Assembly: GCA_036323355.1 (NCBI GenBank)
Contig: AP028876.1
Location: 1,116,001-1,180,000, forward strand
Reading direction: 5' to 3'
DNA: 64,000 nt
Source of the DNA: Gottschalkiaceae bacterium SANA
GTDB lineage: Bacteria > Bacillota > Clostridia > Tissierellales > GPF-1
The notes under the pieces: model-generated
Databases searched by the model: none
Told to the model about the DNA's origin: nothing
Seen by the model: the letters and a program-made list of their open reading frames with translations, nothing else
Part shown: positions 18,036 to 26,838 of the stretch, one piece after another
How the letters are laid out: each line of letters opens with the position of its first letter
Numbering within the stretch: position 1 is the stretch's first letter
Program-made: the position numbers and the translations under genes

Positions 18036-18875
18036 ATGACAGAAGAGAAAAGACAAGAAAAATTTATTCGCCGAATTACCGATCAGATTCACGATGGGGA
18101 ACGAGCAAATGAAATTGAAGATGAAATGCGCGATCATTTGGAAACGGCGGTCGCAGACTATAGGAAAATGGGTCTTTCTCAAGAGGAAGCAGGAAAAAAA
18201 GCGCGCATGCAAATGGGGGATCCGGCTGCTCTGGGTTTCGCACTGGAGCACAACGCGCCAAAGCGCTGGACGAAGTGGCATGCTTTGATTATTTTATTGA
18301 TGGCCTTGCAAGGTATGATTGCAAGCCGATTTGTATTCACTTCATGGGCAAAGGGCGTATTTAATTGGTTGGATCTTCTACTTGTAGGCGCCATGATCGT
18401 CATCGCAAGTGTCATGGTCTGGAACAATTTGAAGAAGCAGACACAACAGGGCAAGCAACCCCTTATGGTGATACGAGCCAACGAAACGCTCTCGTCTCTG
18501 GATCGCGTGACCACTGGAATGTTGTTTTTTGGAATGGCTCTTGTTGTCCTAGGAACAGTGATGAGTATGTTTGGAGATGAAAGAACGACAGTTCCTGTTA
18601 TGAATAGTTTGTTTTTGGCAACCAATTGGATTGTGATATGGACAGGACAGCGAGTGGGATCGGCGGTATATGCAGAAGGCATTCAATTTAATGGAGGGAA
18701 GCTTTTATCTTGGTCGGCCTACAAGTCCTATCGCGTATTGGTTTCTCATACGAAAAAGGGCAAGGTCTATCAGATTAAACTCTACGGAGGAAAGATGGAA
18801 CCGATTCTTGGCGTGGAATCGAGCCAATTAAGAACGGTCGAAACCCTTGTTTCTCAATATTTGAATCATGCATAA
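18036..18875 (+). CDS. HAAS-domain-type membrane protein (paralogue 2)
   Basis: This 279-residue product is a tandem paralogue of the preceding protein. The N-terminal domain and the C-terminal stretch around YRVLVSHTKKGKVYQIKLYGGK are nearly identical, while the central membrane segments have diverged. The 50 bases upstream, including the GGGGGAA ribosome site, resemble those upstream of the first copy, so the duplicated unit took in the end of padR. It closes the operon at the terminator at 18884. Confidence 0.75.
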   Translation: MTEEKRQEKFIRRITDQIHDGERANEIEDEMRDHLETAVADYRKMGLSQEEAGKKARMQMGDPAALGFALEHNAPKRWTKWHALIILLMALQGMIASRFVFTSWAKGVFNWLDLLLVGAMIVIASVMVWNNLKKQTQQGKQPLMVIRANETLSSLDRVTTGMLFFGMALVVLGTVMSMFGDERTTVPVMNSLFLATNWIVIWTGQRVGSAVYAEGIQFNGGKLLSWSAYKSYRVLVSHTKKGKVYQIKLYGGKMEPILGVESSQLRTVETLVSQYLNHA

Positions 18876-18883
18876 ACATCAAT

Positions 18884-18906
18884 CAGCCTTTGGGCTGTTT
18901 TTTGTT
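18884..18906 (+). terminator. Rho-independent terminator
   Basis: CAGCC and GGCTG form a short stem followed by TTTTTTGTTT. Confidence 0.75.
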
Positions 18907-18977
18907 TGAAATCAAACATCGGGTATTTTGTACTTTCTAATTGTAAGAAAATGTAAGGCTTTATCAGGGAGAAATGG

Positions 18978-19006
18978 TTGTTCTAAATAAGGGATTCCTT
19001 TACAAT
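18978..19006 (+). promoter_or_regulatory. Promoter of the lipoprotein gene
   Basis: TTGTTC and TACAAT lie 17 bases apart, 47 bases upstream of the gene. Confidence 0.6.
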
Positions 19007-19053
19007 AGTAGTCAAGAGTAAGAATTTGTAAGATATTGTAAAGGAGAAATTTT

Positions 19054-21087
19054 ATGAGAAAACGGAGATTGAGAGTATTTGGAATCGGATTGTTGATTTT
19101 ATTATTGGCGACCGGATGTTCGGCACAAAAAGAAGTGCCGGCCACAACGGAAACTGGAGAGAGTACATTTTCAGCAAGTGAATCAGGAACAGATGAGTCG
19201 ACAATGACAGGATCCGGCGCGGCAGAAGTGTCGGAAGAGAATGCTGCGATTGCATTGACTAAGACGGCCCTTGCAGAGACGGACTGGATCGGTATTCAAA
19301 TGGAGGAAGAACGGATTGATATGCCAGTGAATGAGGCGTTTCTAGCAGCCTTAGCATTTGATACGTGGGAACCGGTTGAAGAGGAAATCGAGTCCGAGGA
19401 AGTGATGCGGTTTGCAGTCGGTAATGGCGAGATCGTGATTCTTGAAGGTGCGGCTTATCTATTGACGGATCACGGTATGGACTGGTATCGAACACCCGAA
19501 GATGTTCACTTTGAAGTAATGAATTACTTTGAAGATAACTTTGCCATGTCGGCACGTGGCATGCTATTCAATGACGAGTATATGTTTGCGGAATACTATC
19601 ATGACACGATTCCCACTCTCGGAAATTTAGAAACCTTCGACGGACGCGGCCCTCTGGTTTGGGAGATGGTGAGATACGCTTGGGCTCGATTCACCTATGA
19701 AAATGATGAAGAAACGGTTCGAGCATTGTACGATGAAGATTTGGACGGTTATCTTGTAAGTCGAGAGATGGCTATTCAAGAATGTAAGAAGTACTTTGAT
19801 TTTGATGAAGCAGCTACGGAGTTTTCTTCGGTAAACTTTTATTTGCCAGAGGTGGATGGTTTTGAGCTTTGGTATACAGGTCCTGATATGGAAGATCGAT
19901 CTAATTTCCAAAACGGCTGGGGATATGCCTTTGGTGGAATAAAGGAAATTGGAAAAGAGCAGTACGAGATACGTTTGGTTGATTATGTGGACAGTTCGCA
20001 AACCAGAATCAACAAGACCAATGTCATGGAAATTTCTTTTGATAGAGAAGGAAATATTCGATTTGATCGGGGATATGAAGAGGTTCCATCCTATGATTTG
20101 GCCGATACAGCACCAGATTTACAAGCGATTGAAATTGTCAAGGAATATGATTATATGAATGGCGTTTTTTTGGGTGAAACGGATGATGCCTATTTCTATA
20201 TTGCTGATGATGGCGAATGGGTTTCCTACTTGAAATTAGATAAGGCGTCTATGGAGATGACCACGATTTATGCACCCGATATGGCGGATGAAGAATTTTC
20301 CTACCGCGTGGAACAGCATGGAGAAGAGTTCTTCTTCTATACCAATAAAAATGTGCGCATTACGGATGCCGAATGGAATTTAACTGAAACGGTGGCATAT
20401 CCAAAGGCTATTGTGGAAGGACTGGAATCTTATTGGGAGCAATATGGCGAGCCAATCTATTTTGGAGAAGCGCTGTCTGATGATCGAAGCATGTTTGCCT
20501 ATGTGGATGAAGAGGGACTGAAATTGATTCAGAATGATACGAATGAAACAAGCCTTGTTGTTCCGCGGGAAGGTGATGGCGGCCTTACAGAAGCCATTTG
20601 GTGTTTGAATCCACGATTTGCCGATCATGACACAAAGATTGTGACATCTCGAACCAGGGACTGGGATTCTGGATTCACTGTTTATGATATAAAGACTGAA
20701 ACAAGCAAGACGGAATCTGGTTATGTTATGCCGTCAGATTGGCTGATTGCCGGTGATCGCGGCTTCTTTATGAGTGATAAATCCAATTTGTATTTTTATG
20801 ATTTTCAATCGAATGAGGTGAAAGATTTACCTCTTGAGGGATATTGTTCTGAAGTCAGTGACATAAGCTATTTGCTAGCCAATGAATCCTATGCGACTTA
20901 TTTTGATACAAAGGGTGATGTGAAGACCTTGGTCTTGCTGGATCTGGCCTCTTGGTCGATCGTACAAAAGGCAACCATAGAAAATATGGATGTTGGGTTT
21001 AACTTTTTAGCGAGCAATGGTGATGTGGGTGTTTCTTACAGCTTTAGCTGGACCGATCATGGCTATGCGATTATGAGAAATGAGTAA
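19054..21087 (+). CDS. Lipoprotein of unknown function
   Basis: The 677-residue product begins with a basic tip, a hydrophobic stretch and a lipobox ATGC with the modified cysteine at residue 22, so it should be lipid-anchored outside the membrane. A Ser/Thr/Glu-rich linker (about 23-70) leads to a strongly acidic body rich in aromatic and Asp/Glu residues. The second half has repeated short beta-like stretches (DDAYFYIADDGEWVSYL and similar) that resemble a beta-propeller. I recognise no named family. It is monocistronic, with its own promoter and a shared terminator. Confidence 0.8.
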   Translation: MRKRRLRVFGIGLLILLLATGCSAQKEVPATTETGESTFSASESGTDESTMTGSGAAEVSEENAAIALTKTALAETDWIGIQMEEERIDMPVNEAFLAALAFDTWEPVEEEIESEEVMRFAVGNGEIVILEGAAYLLTDHGMDWYRTPEDVHFEVMNYFEDNFAMSARGMLFNDEYMFAEYYHDTIPTLGNLETFDGRGPLVWEMVRYAWARFTYENDEETVRALYDEDLDGYLVSREMAIQECKKYFDFDEAATEFSSVNFYLPEVDGFELWYTGPDMEDRSNFQNGWGYAFGGIKEIGKEQYEIRLVDYVDSSQTRINKTNVMEISFDREGNIRFDRGYEEVPSYDLADTAPDLQAIEIVKEYDYMNGVFLGETDDAYFYIADDGEWVSYLKLDKASMEMTTIYAPDMADEEFSYRVEQHGEEFFFYTNKNVRITDAEWNLTETVAYPKAIVEGLESYWEQYGEPIYFGEALSDDRSMFAYVDEEGLKLIQNDTNETSLVVPREGDGGLTEAIWCLNPRFADHDTKIVTSRTRDWDSGFTVYDIKTETSKTESGYVMPSDWLIAGDRGFFMSDKSNLYFYDFQSNEVKDLPLEGYCSEVSDISYLLANESYATYFDTKGDVKTLVLLDLASWSIVQKATIENMDVGFNFLASNGDVGVSYSFSWTDHGYAIMRNE

Positions 21088-21094
21088 AAAAGGA

Positions 21095-21135
21095 AAAACG
21101 GAAGAGATCAGGCGATCTCTTCCGTTTCTTTTTTA
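21095..21135. terminator. Bidirectional terminator
   Basis: AAACGGAAGAGATC and GATCTCTTCCGTTT form a 14-bp stem followed by CTTTTTT. It serves the lipoprotein gene and overlaps the 3' end of the convergent MFS gene. Confidence 0.9.
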
Positions 21136-22364
21136 ATTCTTGATGATTTGTGTTCTGCTTGATCTAAGAACTGCATGGCGATGGTTGAGACAATAGCGAT
21201 AAAGGCTACGATCTTCCATGTGCCTGAAATGGCGTATCGAGGAATTAAATTCCCGACGATCAAAGGACCAAAGGTGAAGCCGAGTCCCATGACAATGGGT
21301 AGTACGGCATTCATTCGTCCGCGATGGGAAGCGGGGGTGTGATTGGCTAGAAAGGGCATAAAACTAATGGTGACAATAATCTCGCCCAAGGTAATAATAA
21401 AGCAGGCTAGAATAAAGGCTGTCCTGCTTTCTACGAAGCCAAGCATGCCAAAGCCGATGACATAGCCGATGCCTCCGATCACGATTTTCTTGATTTCTCG
21501 CAAGTTTTCAAAGCCTTTGGTTATCAAAGGTGTGAAGAGAATCACAGTGAATCCGTTAAGGGCGGCGAGTTTGCCATAGAGTGCGGCACCCTCTCCTGGA
21601 TTCATGGCTTCTACATGCATAGGCAATAAGAAGCCCCATTGGGAGTAGACAAAATTATAGCCAAGGGCGAAGAGTGCAAACCAGATCAGAAGAGGACGAC
21701 GGAATAAAACGGCAAGTATGCTGCCTTCTTCGCTTGCTTCAGGTTCCAGTTCAACTTGTTTGATCTCTTCATTTTGGCTAGGGATGGTTTCTTTTATAAA
21801 GAAGAAGACCAAAGCTAATGAAGCAAGCCCAGTGATTGCATCGCCTAAAAAGAACCATTTTAAATGATTTTCAAAAAGCATCCCACCAATAATGGGTCCA
21901 ATGGCGAAGCCCAAATTAAAGCCTAAATAGGATAAAGAATAAGCGCCAGCCCGATTTTCTACGGTGGTCAAATCAGCAATCATGGAAGAATGAGCGGGAT
22001 CAGCCATCATAAAGAAGACGCCAGCTCCCATCATCATATAGACCATGGGCATGGATGGTTCCACAAAGGCGCAGGCACCAAAGAGTAAAACTGCTGTTCC
22101 TTCACAGAAAAGGAGTACTGGTTTTCTTCCAATTGTATCAGTCAATTTTCCACCAATGAGACTGGCAGGCATGGAGAGAACGCCGGATACGGCGATCCAG
22201 AATCCAGCTTCGGGTGTGGAAAGTCCAATTTTCTTTGTTAAGATCAGTGTCATCATCGGCCAAACAAAGGCGCCTATTGCATTAACGACTCGTGCGAGGA
22301 AGATGATATAGACCTCCCGGGGAAGACCTTGATAGGGGCTAAGTAAGTTTGAGATTTTTTTCAT
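21108..22364 (-). CDS. Major facilitator superfamily transporter, drug-exporter type
   Basis: The start is taken at 22364, where AGGAGGG precedes the ATG by about eight bases; a longer in-frame form from 22424 would run through a leader hairpin. The 418-residue protein has 12 predicted membrane segments and the MFS motif A form GGKLTDTIGRKP after helix 2. A charged central loop (about 195-225) is typical of the family. It resembles proton-driven multidrug exporters. The 245-base leader with a small ORF and terminators suggests drug-inducible expression. Confidence 0.85.
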   Translation of the reverse strand: MKKISNLLSPYQGLPREVYIIFLARVVNAIGAFVWPMMTLILTKKIGLSTPEAGFWIAVSGVLSMPASLIGGKLTDTIGRKPVLLFCEGTAVLLFGACAFVEPSMPMVYMMMGAGVFFMMADPAHSSMIADLTTVENRAGAYSLSYLGFNLGFAIGPIIGGMLFENHLKWFFLGDAITGLASLALVFFFIKETIPSQNEEIKQVELEPEASEEGSILAVLFRRPLLIWFALFALGYNFVYSQWGFLLPMHVEAMNPGEGAALYGKLAALNGFTVILFTPLITKGFENLREIKKIVIGGIGYVIGFGMLGFVESRTAFILACFIITLGEIIVTISFMPFLANHTPASHRGRMNAVLPIVMGLGFTFGPLIVGNLIPRYAISGTWKIVAFIAIVSTIAMQFLDQAEHKSSRIKKETEEIA

Positions 22365-22386
22365 GTGTGTTGCCCTCCTTATAAAA

Positions 22387-22412
22387 ATACGCCGTGGAAA
22401 TCCACGGCGTAT
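22387..22412 (-). terminator. Second leader hairpin adjoining the MFS ribosome site
   Basis: ATACGCCGTGGA and TCCACGGCGTAT form a perfect 12-bp inverted repeat around AA. On the minus strand it is followed by TTTTTAT and then at once by AAGGAGGG. It could act as a terminator or hold the ribosome site apart. Confidence 0.65.
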
Positions 22413-22432
22413 CAAATCTATCAATAAGAAAT

Positions 22433-22460
22433 AAAAAAACGCAGACTGAAGATGTCTGCG
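22433..22460 (-). terminator. Leader terminator upstream of the MFS gene
   Basis: On the minus strand CGCAGAC and GTCTGCG form a 7-bp stem with a seven-base loop, followed by seven T. It lies between promoter and gene. Its 5' arm can instead pair with a stretch of the leader ORF (22528-22534). Confidence 0.75.
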
Positions 22461-22501
22461 GGACGAAGTTTATATAAGCTGAAATAAGCCTGAAAAGGCT
22501 A

Positions 22502-22582
22502 TCAATAAAGAGTCATCGATGAGGCATGCAGACAAGAAACTATGAAAATGTGATGAATGTTTTTTATGCTGCTCCCTAGCAT
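22502..22582 (-). CDS. Putative leader peptide of an attenuator
   Basis: A 26-codon ORF starts at ATG 22582, nine bases after AGGAG, and ends with TGA at 22502-22504. The product begins MLGSSIKNIHHIF. It lies directly downstream of a good promoter and upstream of two terminator-like hairpins and the MFS exporter gene. Codons 17-19 contain TGTCTGC, complementary over seven bases to the 5' arm of the leader terminator. This is the layout of a ribosome-stalling leader that controls a resistance gene. Function is inferred from architecture. Confidence 0.6.
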   Translation of the reverse strand: MLGSSIKNIHHIFIVSCLHASSMTLY

Positions 22583-22615
22583 CGCGCATCGCTCCTTTTT
22601 TGTAAATCTTCTCTT

Positions 22616-22644
22616 ATACTATGTGAAGATCCATTTATTGTCAA
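22616..22644 (-). promoter_or_regulatory. Promoter of the MFS leader
   Basis: On the minus strand TTGACA (22644-22639) and TAGTAT (22621-22616) are separated by 17 bases, just upstream of the leader ORF. Confidence 0.72.
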
Positions 22645-22731
22645 GATTGGTAAGGAACAATCCGATATTTTTGTTTTATCGGGTGATATGGTAAAATAAG
22701 CGTGACTTTCAAAGGATAAGGAGTGATTGAA

Positions 22732-25035
22732 ATGGATATCAATCAACAGATCAGCAAGGAACTTTCGCTTAAGCCCAATCAGGTGAAGACTGCGATCGAA
22801 TTATTAGACAGTGGTAATACGGTGCCCTTTATCGCCAGGTATCGAAAAGAAATGACCGATGAAATGACCGATGTGCAACTGCGCGATTTACAAGAGCGCT
22901 TGACCTATCTTAGAAACCTTGCACAGCGGAAAGATGACGTCATTCGTCTGATTGAAGAACAAGGAAAGTTAACAAAAGAATTAAAGACAAGCATTGAGCA
23001 GGCAGATACGCTTCAGCGTGTTGAAGACTTGTATCGCCCTTATAAGCAGAAGAAACAGACCCGCGCAACCAAGGCGAAGGCAAAGGGACTTGAGCCTTTA
23101 GCAGAACGTTTGATGGCTCAGCTTGAGACCGAGGGGAATCCAAAAGAGTGGGCAAAAGCTTATCTCAATGAAGAACTGGAAGTCTTGAGTGTCGAGGATG
23201 CCATTAAGGGCGCCATGGATATTTTGGCGGAGCAAGTTGCGGACGATCCCGATATGCGAAAAGAGATTCGGGTCATGACTTGGAAGGAAGGCGCGATCAC
23301 ATCGAAAGCGACTGATCCAGACGAAGTGACTGTGTTTGAGACCTATTATGATTTTAAGGAAAATCTGAATACCATGGCTAACCACCGTGTCCTCGCCATT
23401 AATCGCGGGGAGAAGGAGAAGAAGCTTAAGGTGAAGCTATTATCTCCCGATGAGAAGATTCTTTCCTGGATGAAAGGGCGAATCATCACGAACCCACGAT
23501 TCGTTGGCATGGAGATTCTTTTATCAATGTTGCAAGATGCATACAAGCGATTGTTGCAGCCTGCGATAGAGCGGGATTTGAGAAAAACCCTGACCGAACG
23601 GGCGGATGAAAGTGCGATTGAGGTCTTTTCAAAAAATGCAAAATCACTCTTCTTGATTGCTCCGATTCGTGATGCAGTCGTCATGGGATTTGACCCGGCA
23701 TATCGCACAGGGTGTAAAATCGCCATCGTTGACGACACCGGAAAGCTCTTGGAATTTACCACGGTTTATCCAACTATGCCCCTGAACAAAGTGGAAGAAA
23801 CGAAGAAAACATTGAAAAAAATGATCCGAACCCACGGTGTCAATTTGATTGCCATTGGCAATGGTACGGGCAGTCGTGAGTCTGAATCGATTGTTGCTGA
23901 GATGATTGGCGAGATGGAAGAAACCGTGTATTACACCATTGTAAACGAAGCAGGTGCTTCTGTGTATTCAGCGTCGAAGTTGGCGCATGATGAATACCCG
24001 GATATCAATGTATCGATTCGTGGCGCTATTTCTATTGCTAGACGATTGCAGGATCCCTTGGCTGAATTAGTAAAAATCGATCCAAAGTCGGTTGGTGTTG
24101 GCCAGTATCAGCACGATGTCAATCAAAAGAGACTGGGAGAAAGCCTAAACGCCGTAGTTGAGGATTGTGTCAACCATGTTGGCGTGGATCTAAATACTGC
24201 TTCCGCTTCGCTTTTATCCTATGTTTCTGGTATTAATGGAACGATTGCCAAGAATATGATTACCTATAGAGAGACCAATGGCAAATTTATGAGTCGAAAA
24301 GCGATTTTAAAGGTTCCCCGTTTGGGACCCAAGGTTTTTGAACAATGTGCGGGTTTCTTGCGTGTGATTGAATCGAAGAACCCCTTGGATCAAACCGCTG
24401 TCCATCCGGAAAGCTACCAAGCTGTAGAACGTCTCTTGGCCCTTTTGGGTTATACCCAGGAGGATGTGCGCAACCATCGCTTGGAGGATATGAATCAACG
24501 GATTGATCGGCTGGTTCCGAAAGAAAAAAGAGAATCTTCCATGCAGGCAAAGGGTGGCCAACGACTTCATGGCTTGGACGCCTTAAAGCAGATTTCTTTT
24601 GAGGATCCAAAAAAATCCAAGCGTAAAGATCAAGCACAACATCATAAGAAGAGCATGCGATTTTTGTCCGAGCAATTGGAGATTGGAATTCCGACCCTTG
24701 TAGATATGATGGAAGAGTTGAAGAAACCGGGGAGAGATCCTAGAGAAGATATGCCAAAGCCAATCTTTCGATCTGATGTGTTAAAAATGGAAGATTTGCA
24801 AGTGGGAATGGAAGTGCCGGGAACGGTGAGAAATATCATCGACTTTGGTGCCTTTGTGGACATTGGAGTGAAGCAGGACGGATTGGTGCATATCTCAGAA
24901 TTGAGCGATAAGTATGTACGTGACGCCATGACAGTGGTTTCCATAGGTGATACAGTTCGTGTAAAGATTATTGCTGTGGATCAAAAACGAGGAAGAATCT
25001 CTTTGAGTATGAAGGGGATCAAACAACCGAAATAG
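22732..25035 (+). CDS. tex: Tex family S1 RNA-binding protein
   Basis: Tex is a conserved cytoplasmic nucleic-acid-binding factor related to eukaryotic Spt6. ATG at 22732 sits eight bases after AAGGAG; GTG at 22723 overlaps that site. The 767-residue product shows the family layout: an N-terminal helical region (VPFIARYRKEMTDEMTD), a YqgF-like RNase H fold around MGFDPAYRTGCKIAIVD, helix-hairpin-helix repeats (about 490-580), and a C-terminal S1 domain (MEVPGTVRNIIDFGAFVDIG). It is monocistronic with a strong terminator. Confidence 0.95.
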   Translation: MDINQQISKELSLKPNQVKTAIELLDSGNTVPFIARYRKEMTDEMTDVQLRDLQERLTYLRNLAQRKDDVIRLIEEQGKLTKELKTSIEQADTLQRVEDLYRPYKQKKQTRATKAKAKGLEPLAERLMAQLETEGNPKEWAKAYLNEELEVLSVEDAIKGAMDILAEQVADDPDMRKEIRVMTWKEGAITSKATDPDEVTVFETYYDFKENLNTMANHRVLAINRGEKEKKLKVKLLSPDEKILSWMKGRIITNPRFVGMEILLSMLQDAYKRLLQPAIERDLRKTLTERADESAIEVFSKNAKSLFLIAPIRDAVVMGFDPAYRTGCKIAIVDDTGKLLEFTTVYPTMPLNKVEETKKTLKKMIRTHGVNLIAIGNGTGSRESESIVAEMIGEMEETVYYTIVNEAGASVYSASKLAHDEYPDINVSIRGAISIARRLQDPLAELVKIDPKSVGVGQYQHDVNQKRLGESLNAVVEDCVNHVGVDLNTASASLLSYVSGINGTIAKNMITYRETNGKFMSRKAILKVPRLGPKVFEQCAGFLRVIESKNPLDQTAVHPESYQAVERLLALLGYTQEDVRNHRLEDMNQRIDRLVPKEKRESSMQAKGGQRLHGLDALKQISFEDPKKSKRKDQAQHHKKSMRFLSEQLEIGIPTLVDMMEELKKPGRDPREDMPKPIFRSDVLKMEDLQVGMEVPGTVRNIIDFGAFVDIGVKQDGLVHISELSDKYVRDAMTVVSIGDTVRVKIIAVDQKRGRISLSMKGIKQPK

Positions 25036-25040
25036 ATGAA

Positions 25041-25073
25041 TGAGGTGCAGAAGATTTCTGCACCTCATTTTTT
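25041..25073. terminator. Terminator between convergent genes
   Basis: TGAGGTGCAGA and TCTGCACCTCA form an 11-bp stem followed by six T. It serves tex and overlaps the 3' end of the minus-strand gene. Confidence 0.92.
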
Positions 25074-26151
25074 AGAATAGAAGAAACGAAAGAAGGAGAA
25101 TGACAAGTCCAATATAGATCAGCTTGCCAACTGGATGACCGGCATTGACGGTGTAACCGCCGCTGAATCGTTTTGGCACCCAAAGGGTTGGGTCGTTGGG
25201 GTTGTAATAAAAGAGGCCGCCCTTCCAATACTGATCCTCGTCCGGGGAGACTAAGTTCTTGTTTACTGGTTCCTCTGCCATGATAGTCAAGCGTTGTCCG
25301 TGATCGCCAGTGGTTGCATAGTAGATGGCGATACCGCCGAAGGCAATAATGAAGGTTGCTATTGAGGAAGCCGGATACAGCCATTGTGGCAGGGCCCAGA
25401 TTGCACCTAGTTGAACCACAGCCAATAGAATAGCAACCAGGTTGGCTAGGAGAACCATATATAGGCTCATGCGGTCACGGGCGATTTGATAGCGGATTAC
25501 AGCGGTCTTGGGCCGTGCAGGATCAATCAAGCGTTTGGCTTGATAATGCTTGTTGGAAAAAAAATAAAAGATAGCGACTAGGATCAGTATCAACCCTGCG
25601 TTTTGGTGAACCGCGAAAGGTGTCTTCTCTACAAAATCGTTGGGTTGCCCCATCAGGTCCCAATGAACAGGAAGTGGATTGGGCAGGGCGTCGTAATTCA
25701 GAATTAAAAGGATCCAGGTTGCCGCTGCAATAGCCATGGCCAGCCAAAATCCCAGATGGATATTTCTGGGAAGGGTTGGGCGGGGCGCGAGATCGGCGGT
25801 CCGCACTATTTTAATCTCGGGATCAGTGGGAAGACCGAGTTTCATTTGTTTTAGGCGGCGATGGAAATAGATTTGGAGTCCCCAGAGGAGCAAGATCCAA
25901 TAAATAATGCCAAATCCTTCGGGTGTGGGTTTCACAAGTACAGAAACAATGGGAATCAGTATAAATCCAAAGAGATAAGCCCTGCGAAAGTCCTTGATTG
26001 CTTTTTTCAAGACGGCTTGGACTTGAGCATTCAATTGTTGTTTCTCTGAAAATTGAACCCCAAACCAGTGCTTGCCGGCTTGTTTTTTTCCGCGTTGAAA
26101 ATCAGGTAAAAAGTAACCTACAATCAGTAGAATCATCCATAGAATCCACAT
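25072..26151 (-). CDS. Multi-pass membrane protein with DUF1648 and DUF5808 domains
   Basis: The 359-residue protein has about eight hydrophobic segments. The stretch around NYDALPNPLPVHWDLMGQPN matches DUF1648. The C-terminal region with DEDQYWKGGLFYYNPNDP resembles DUF5808. Such proteins are often encoded directly after a YtrA-type GntR regulator, as here (two bases between genes), and are linked by context to envelope or antimicrobial-peptide responses, as with B. subtilis SdpI for DUF1648. Function in this organism is unknown. Confidence 0.82.
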   Translation of the reverse strand: MWILWMILLIVGYFLPDFQRGKKQAGKHWFGVQFSEKQQLNAQVQAVLKKAIKDFRRAYLFGFILIPIVSVLVKPTPEGFGIIYWILLLWGLQIYFHRRLKQMKLGLPTDPEIKIVRTADLAPRPTLPRNIHLGFWLAMAIAAATWILLILNYDALPNPLPVHWDLMGQPNDFVEKTPFAVHQNAGLILILVAIFYFFSNKHYQAKRLIDPARPKTAVIRYQIARDRMSLYMVLLANLVAILLAVVQLGAIWALPQWLYPASSIATFIIAFGGIAIYYATTGDHGQRLTIMAEEPVNKNLVSPDEDQYWKGGLFYYNPNDPTLWVPKRFSGGYTVNAGHPVGKLIYIGLVILLLSFLLF

Positions 26152-26153
26152 AG

Positions 26154-26534
26154 TTATGCCTCCTCCGTAAAGTCCTGCGTAATGGATTGTACCAGGGACT
26201 GTGTTTCTTTCAAGGAGAGACCCTTGACGTGAGCTTTTGCCAATAGGATGGTCAGGGACTCCTGCAAGTCCTTGTGGTCTTTTTCATCCATAGCAAAGTT
26301 TATGGCAATAAAAGCCCCCTTTTTCTTATTGATAACAACAAATCCGTCTTGTGCCAATAGGCGATAAGCCTTATTGACGGTATGGAGATTGACACCCAAC
26401 TCTCCACCTAGCTGGCGGACCGATGGCAGAGAAGCGCCCGGTGCCAGAGATTTTCTTGCGATTCCCAGAAGAATGGATTCATAGATCTGCGTATAAAGAG
26501 GTTTTTCACTATTGACATCGATTTGTAAAATCAT
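26154..26534 (-). CDS. GntR-family regulator, YtrA type
   Basis: The 126-residue protein has an N-terminal GntR winged helix (about residues 8-75, with PLYTQIYESI and LPSVRQLGGELGVN) and a short C-terminal helical tail for dimerisation, the size of the YtrA subfamily. It is the first gene of a two-gene operon with the DUF1648 membrane protein. A long inverted repeat overlaps its promoter, so it probably represses its own operon until an envelope-active compound is sensed. Confidence 0.9.
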   Translation of the reverse strand: MILQIDVNSEKPLYTQIYESILLGIARKSLAPGASLPSVRQLGGELGVNLHTVNKAYRLLAQDGFVVINKKKGAFIAINFAMDEKDHKDLQESLTILLAKAHVKGLSLKETQSLVQSITQDFTEEA

Positions 26535-26550
26535 ATTTTCTCCTTGTCAT

Positions 26551-26592
26551 GCTTGTTATATAAATATTATAACAAGCAAAAAAACTTGTCAA
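26551..26592 (-). promoter_or_regulatory. Promoter and operator of the GntR operon
   Basis: On the minus strand TTGACA (26592-26587) and TAATAT (26569-26564) are 17 bases apart. A perfect inverted repeat, GCTTGTTATA and TATAACAAGC (26551-26560 and 26568-26577), covers the -10 box. This suits repression by the adjacent GntR protein. Confidence 0.7.
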
Positions 26593-26595
26593 GGC

Positions 26596-26624
26596 TTGAC
26601 GAAACACTGAGTTCACCGTATAAT
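26596..26624 (+). promoter_or_regulatory. Promoter of the FMN riboswitch transcript
   Basis: TTGACG and TATAAT are separated by 17 bases, about 25 bases before the aptamer. It lies back to back with the GntR promoter. Confidence 0.8.
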
Positions 26625-26644
26625 GATGTCATAAAAGAATATTC

Positions 26645-26755
26645 TTCAGGGCAGGGTGAAATTCCCGACCGGCGGTGATAGTCCGCGAGCCGAAAGGCTG
26701 ACTTGGTGTAATTCCAAGACCGACAGTACAGTCTGGATGAGAGAAGAAGAGCGTT
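26645..26755 (+). ncRNA. FMN riboswitch (RFN element)
   Basis: The conserved RFN segments are visible in order: AGGGCAGGGTGAAATTCCCGA, CCGGCGGTGATAGTCCGCGAG, CCGAAAGGCTGACTTGG and a closing CAGTCTGGATGAGAGAAGA. The aptamer binds FMN and switches off expression. A terminator follows, so control is by premature termination, and the downstream gene is the riboflavin transporter ribU. Confidence 0.95.
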
Positions 26756-26767
26756 TGCTCGAAACTT

Positions 26768-26801
26768 ATCAGGCCCTATTTGGCTTGATTTTTTTATTTT
26801 T
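26768..26801 (+). terminator. FMN riboswitch expression-platform terminator
   Basis: ATCAGGCC and GGCTTGAT form an eight-pair stem (one G-U) with a six-base loop followed by a T-rich run. It lies between aptamer and ribU. Confidence 0.85.
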
Positions 26802-26838
26802 CCTGAGAATGTTCTTCCACTAAAGGAGGAAGAATATA

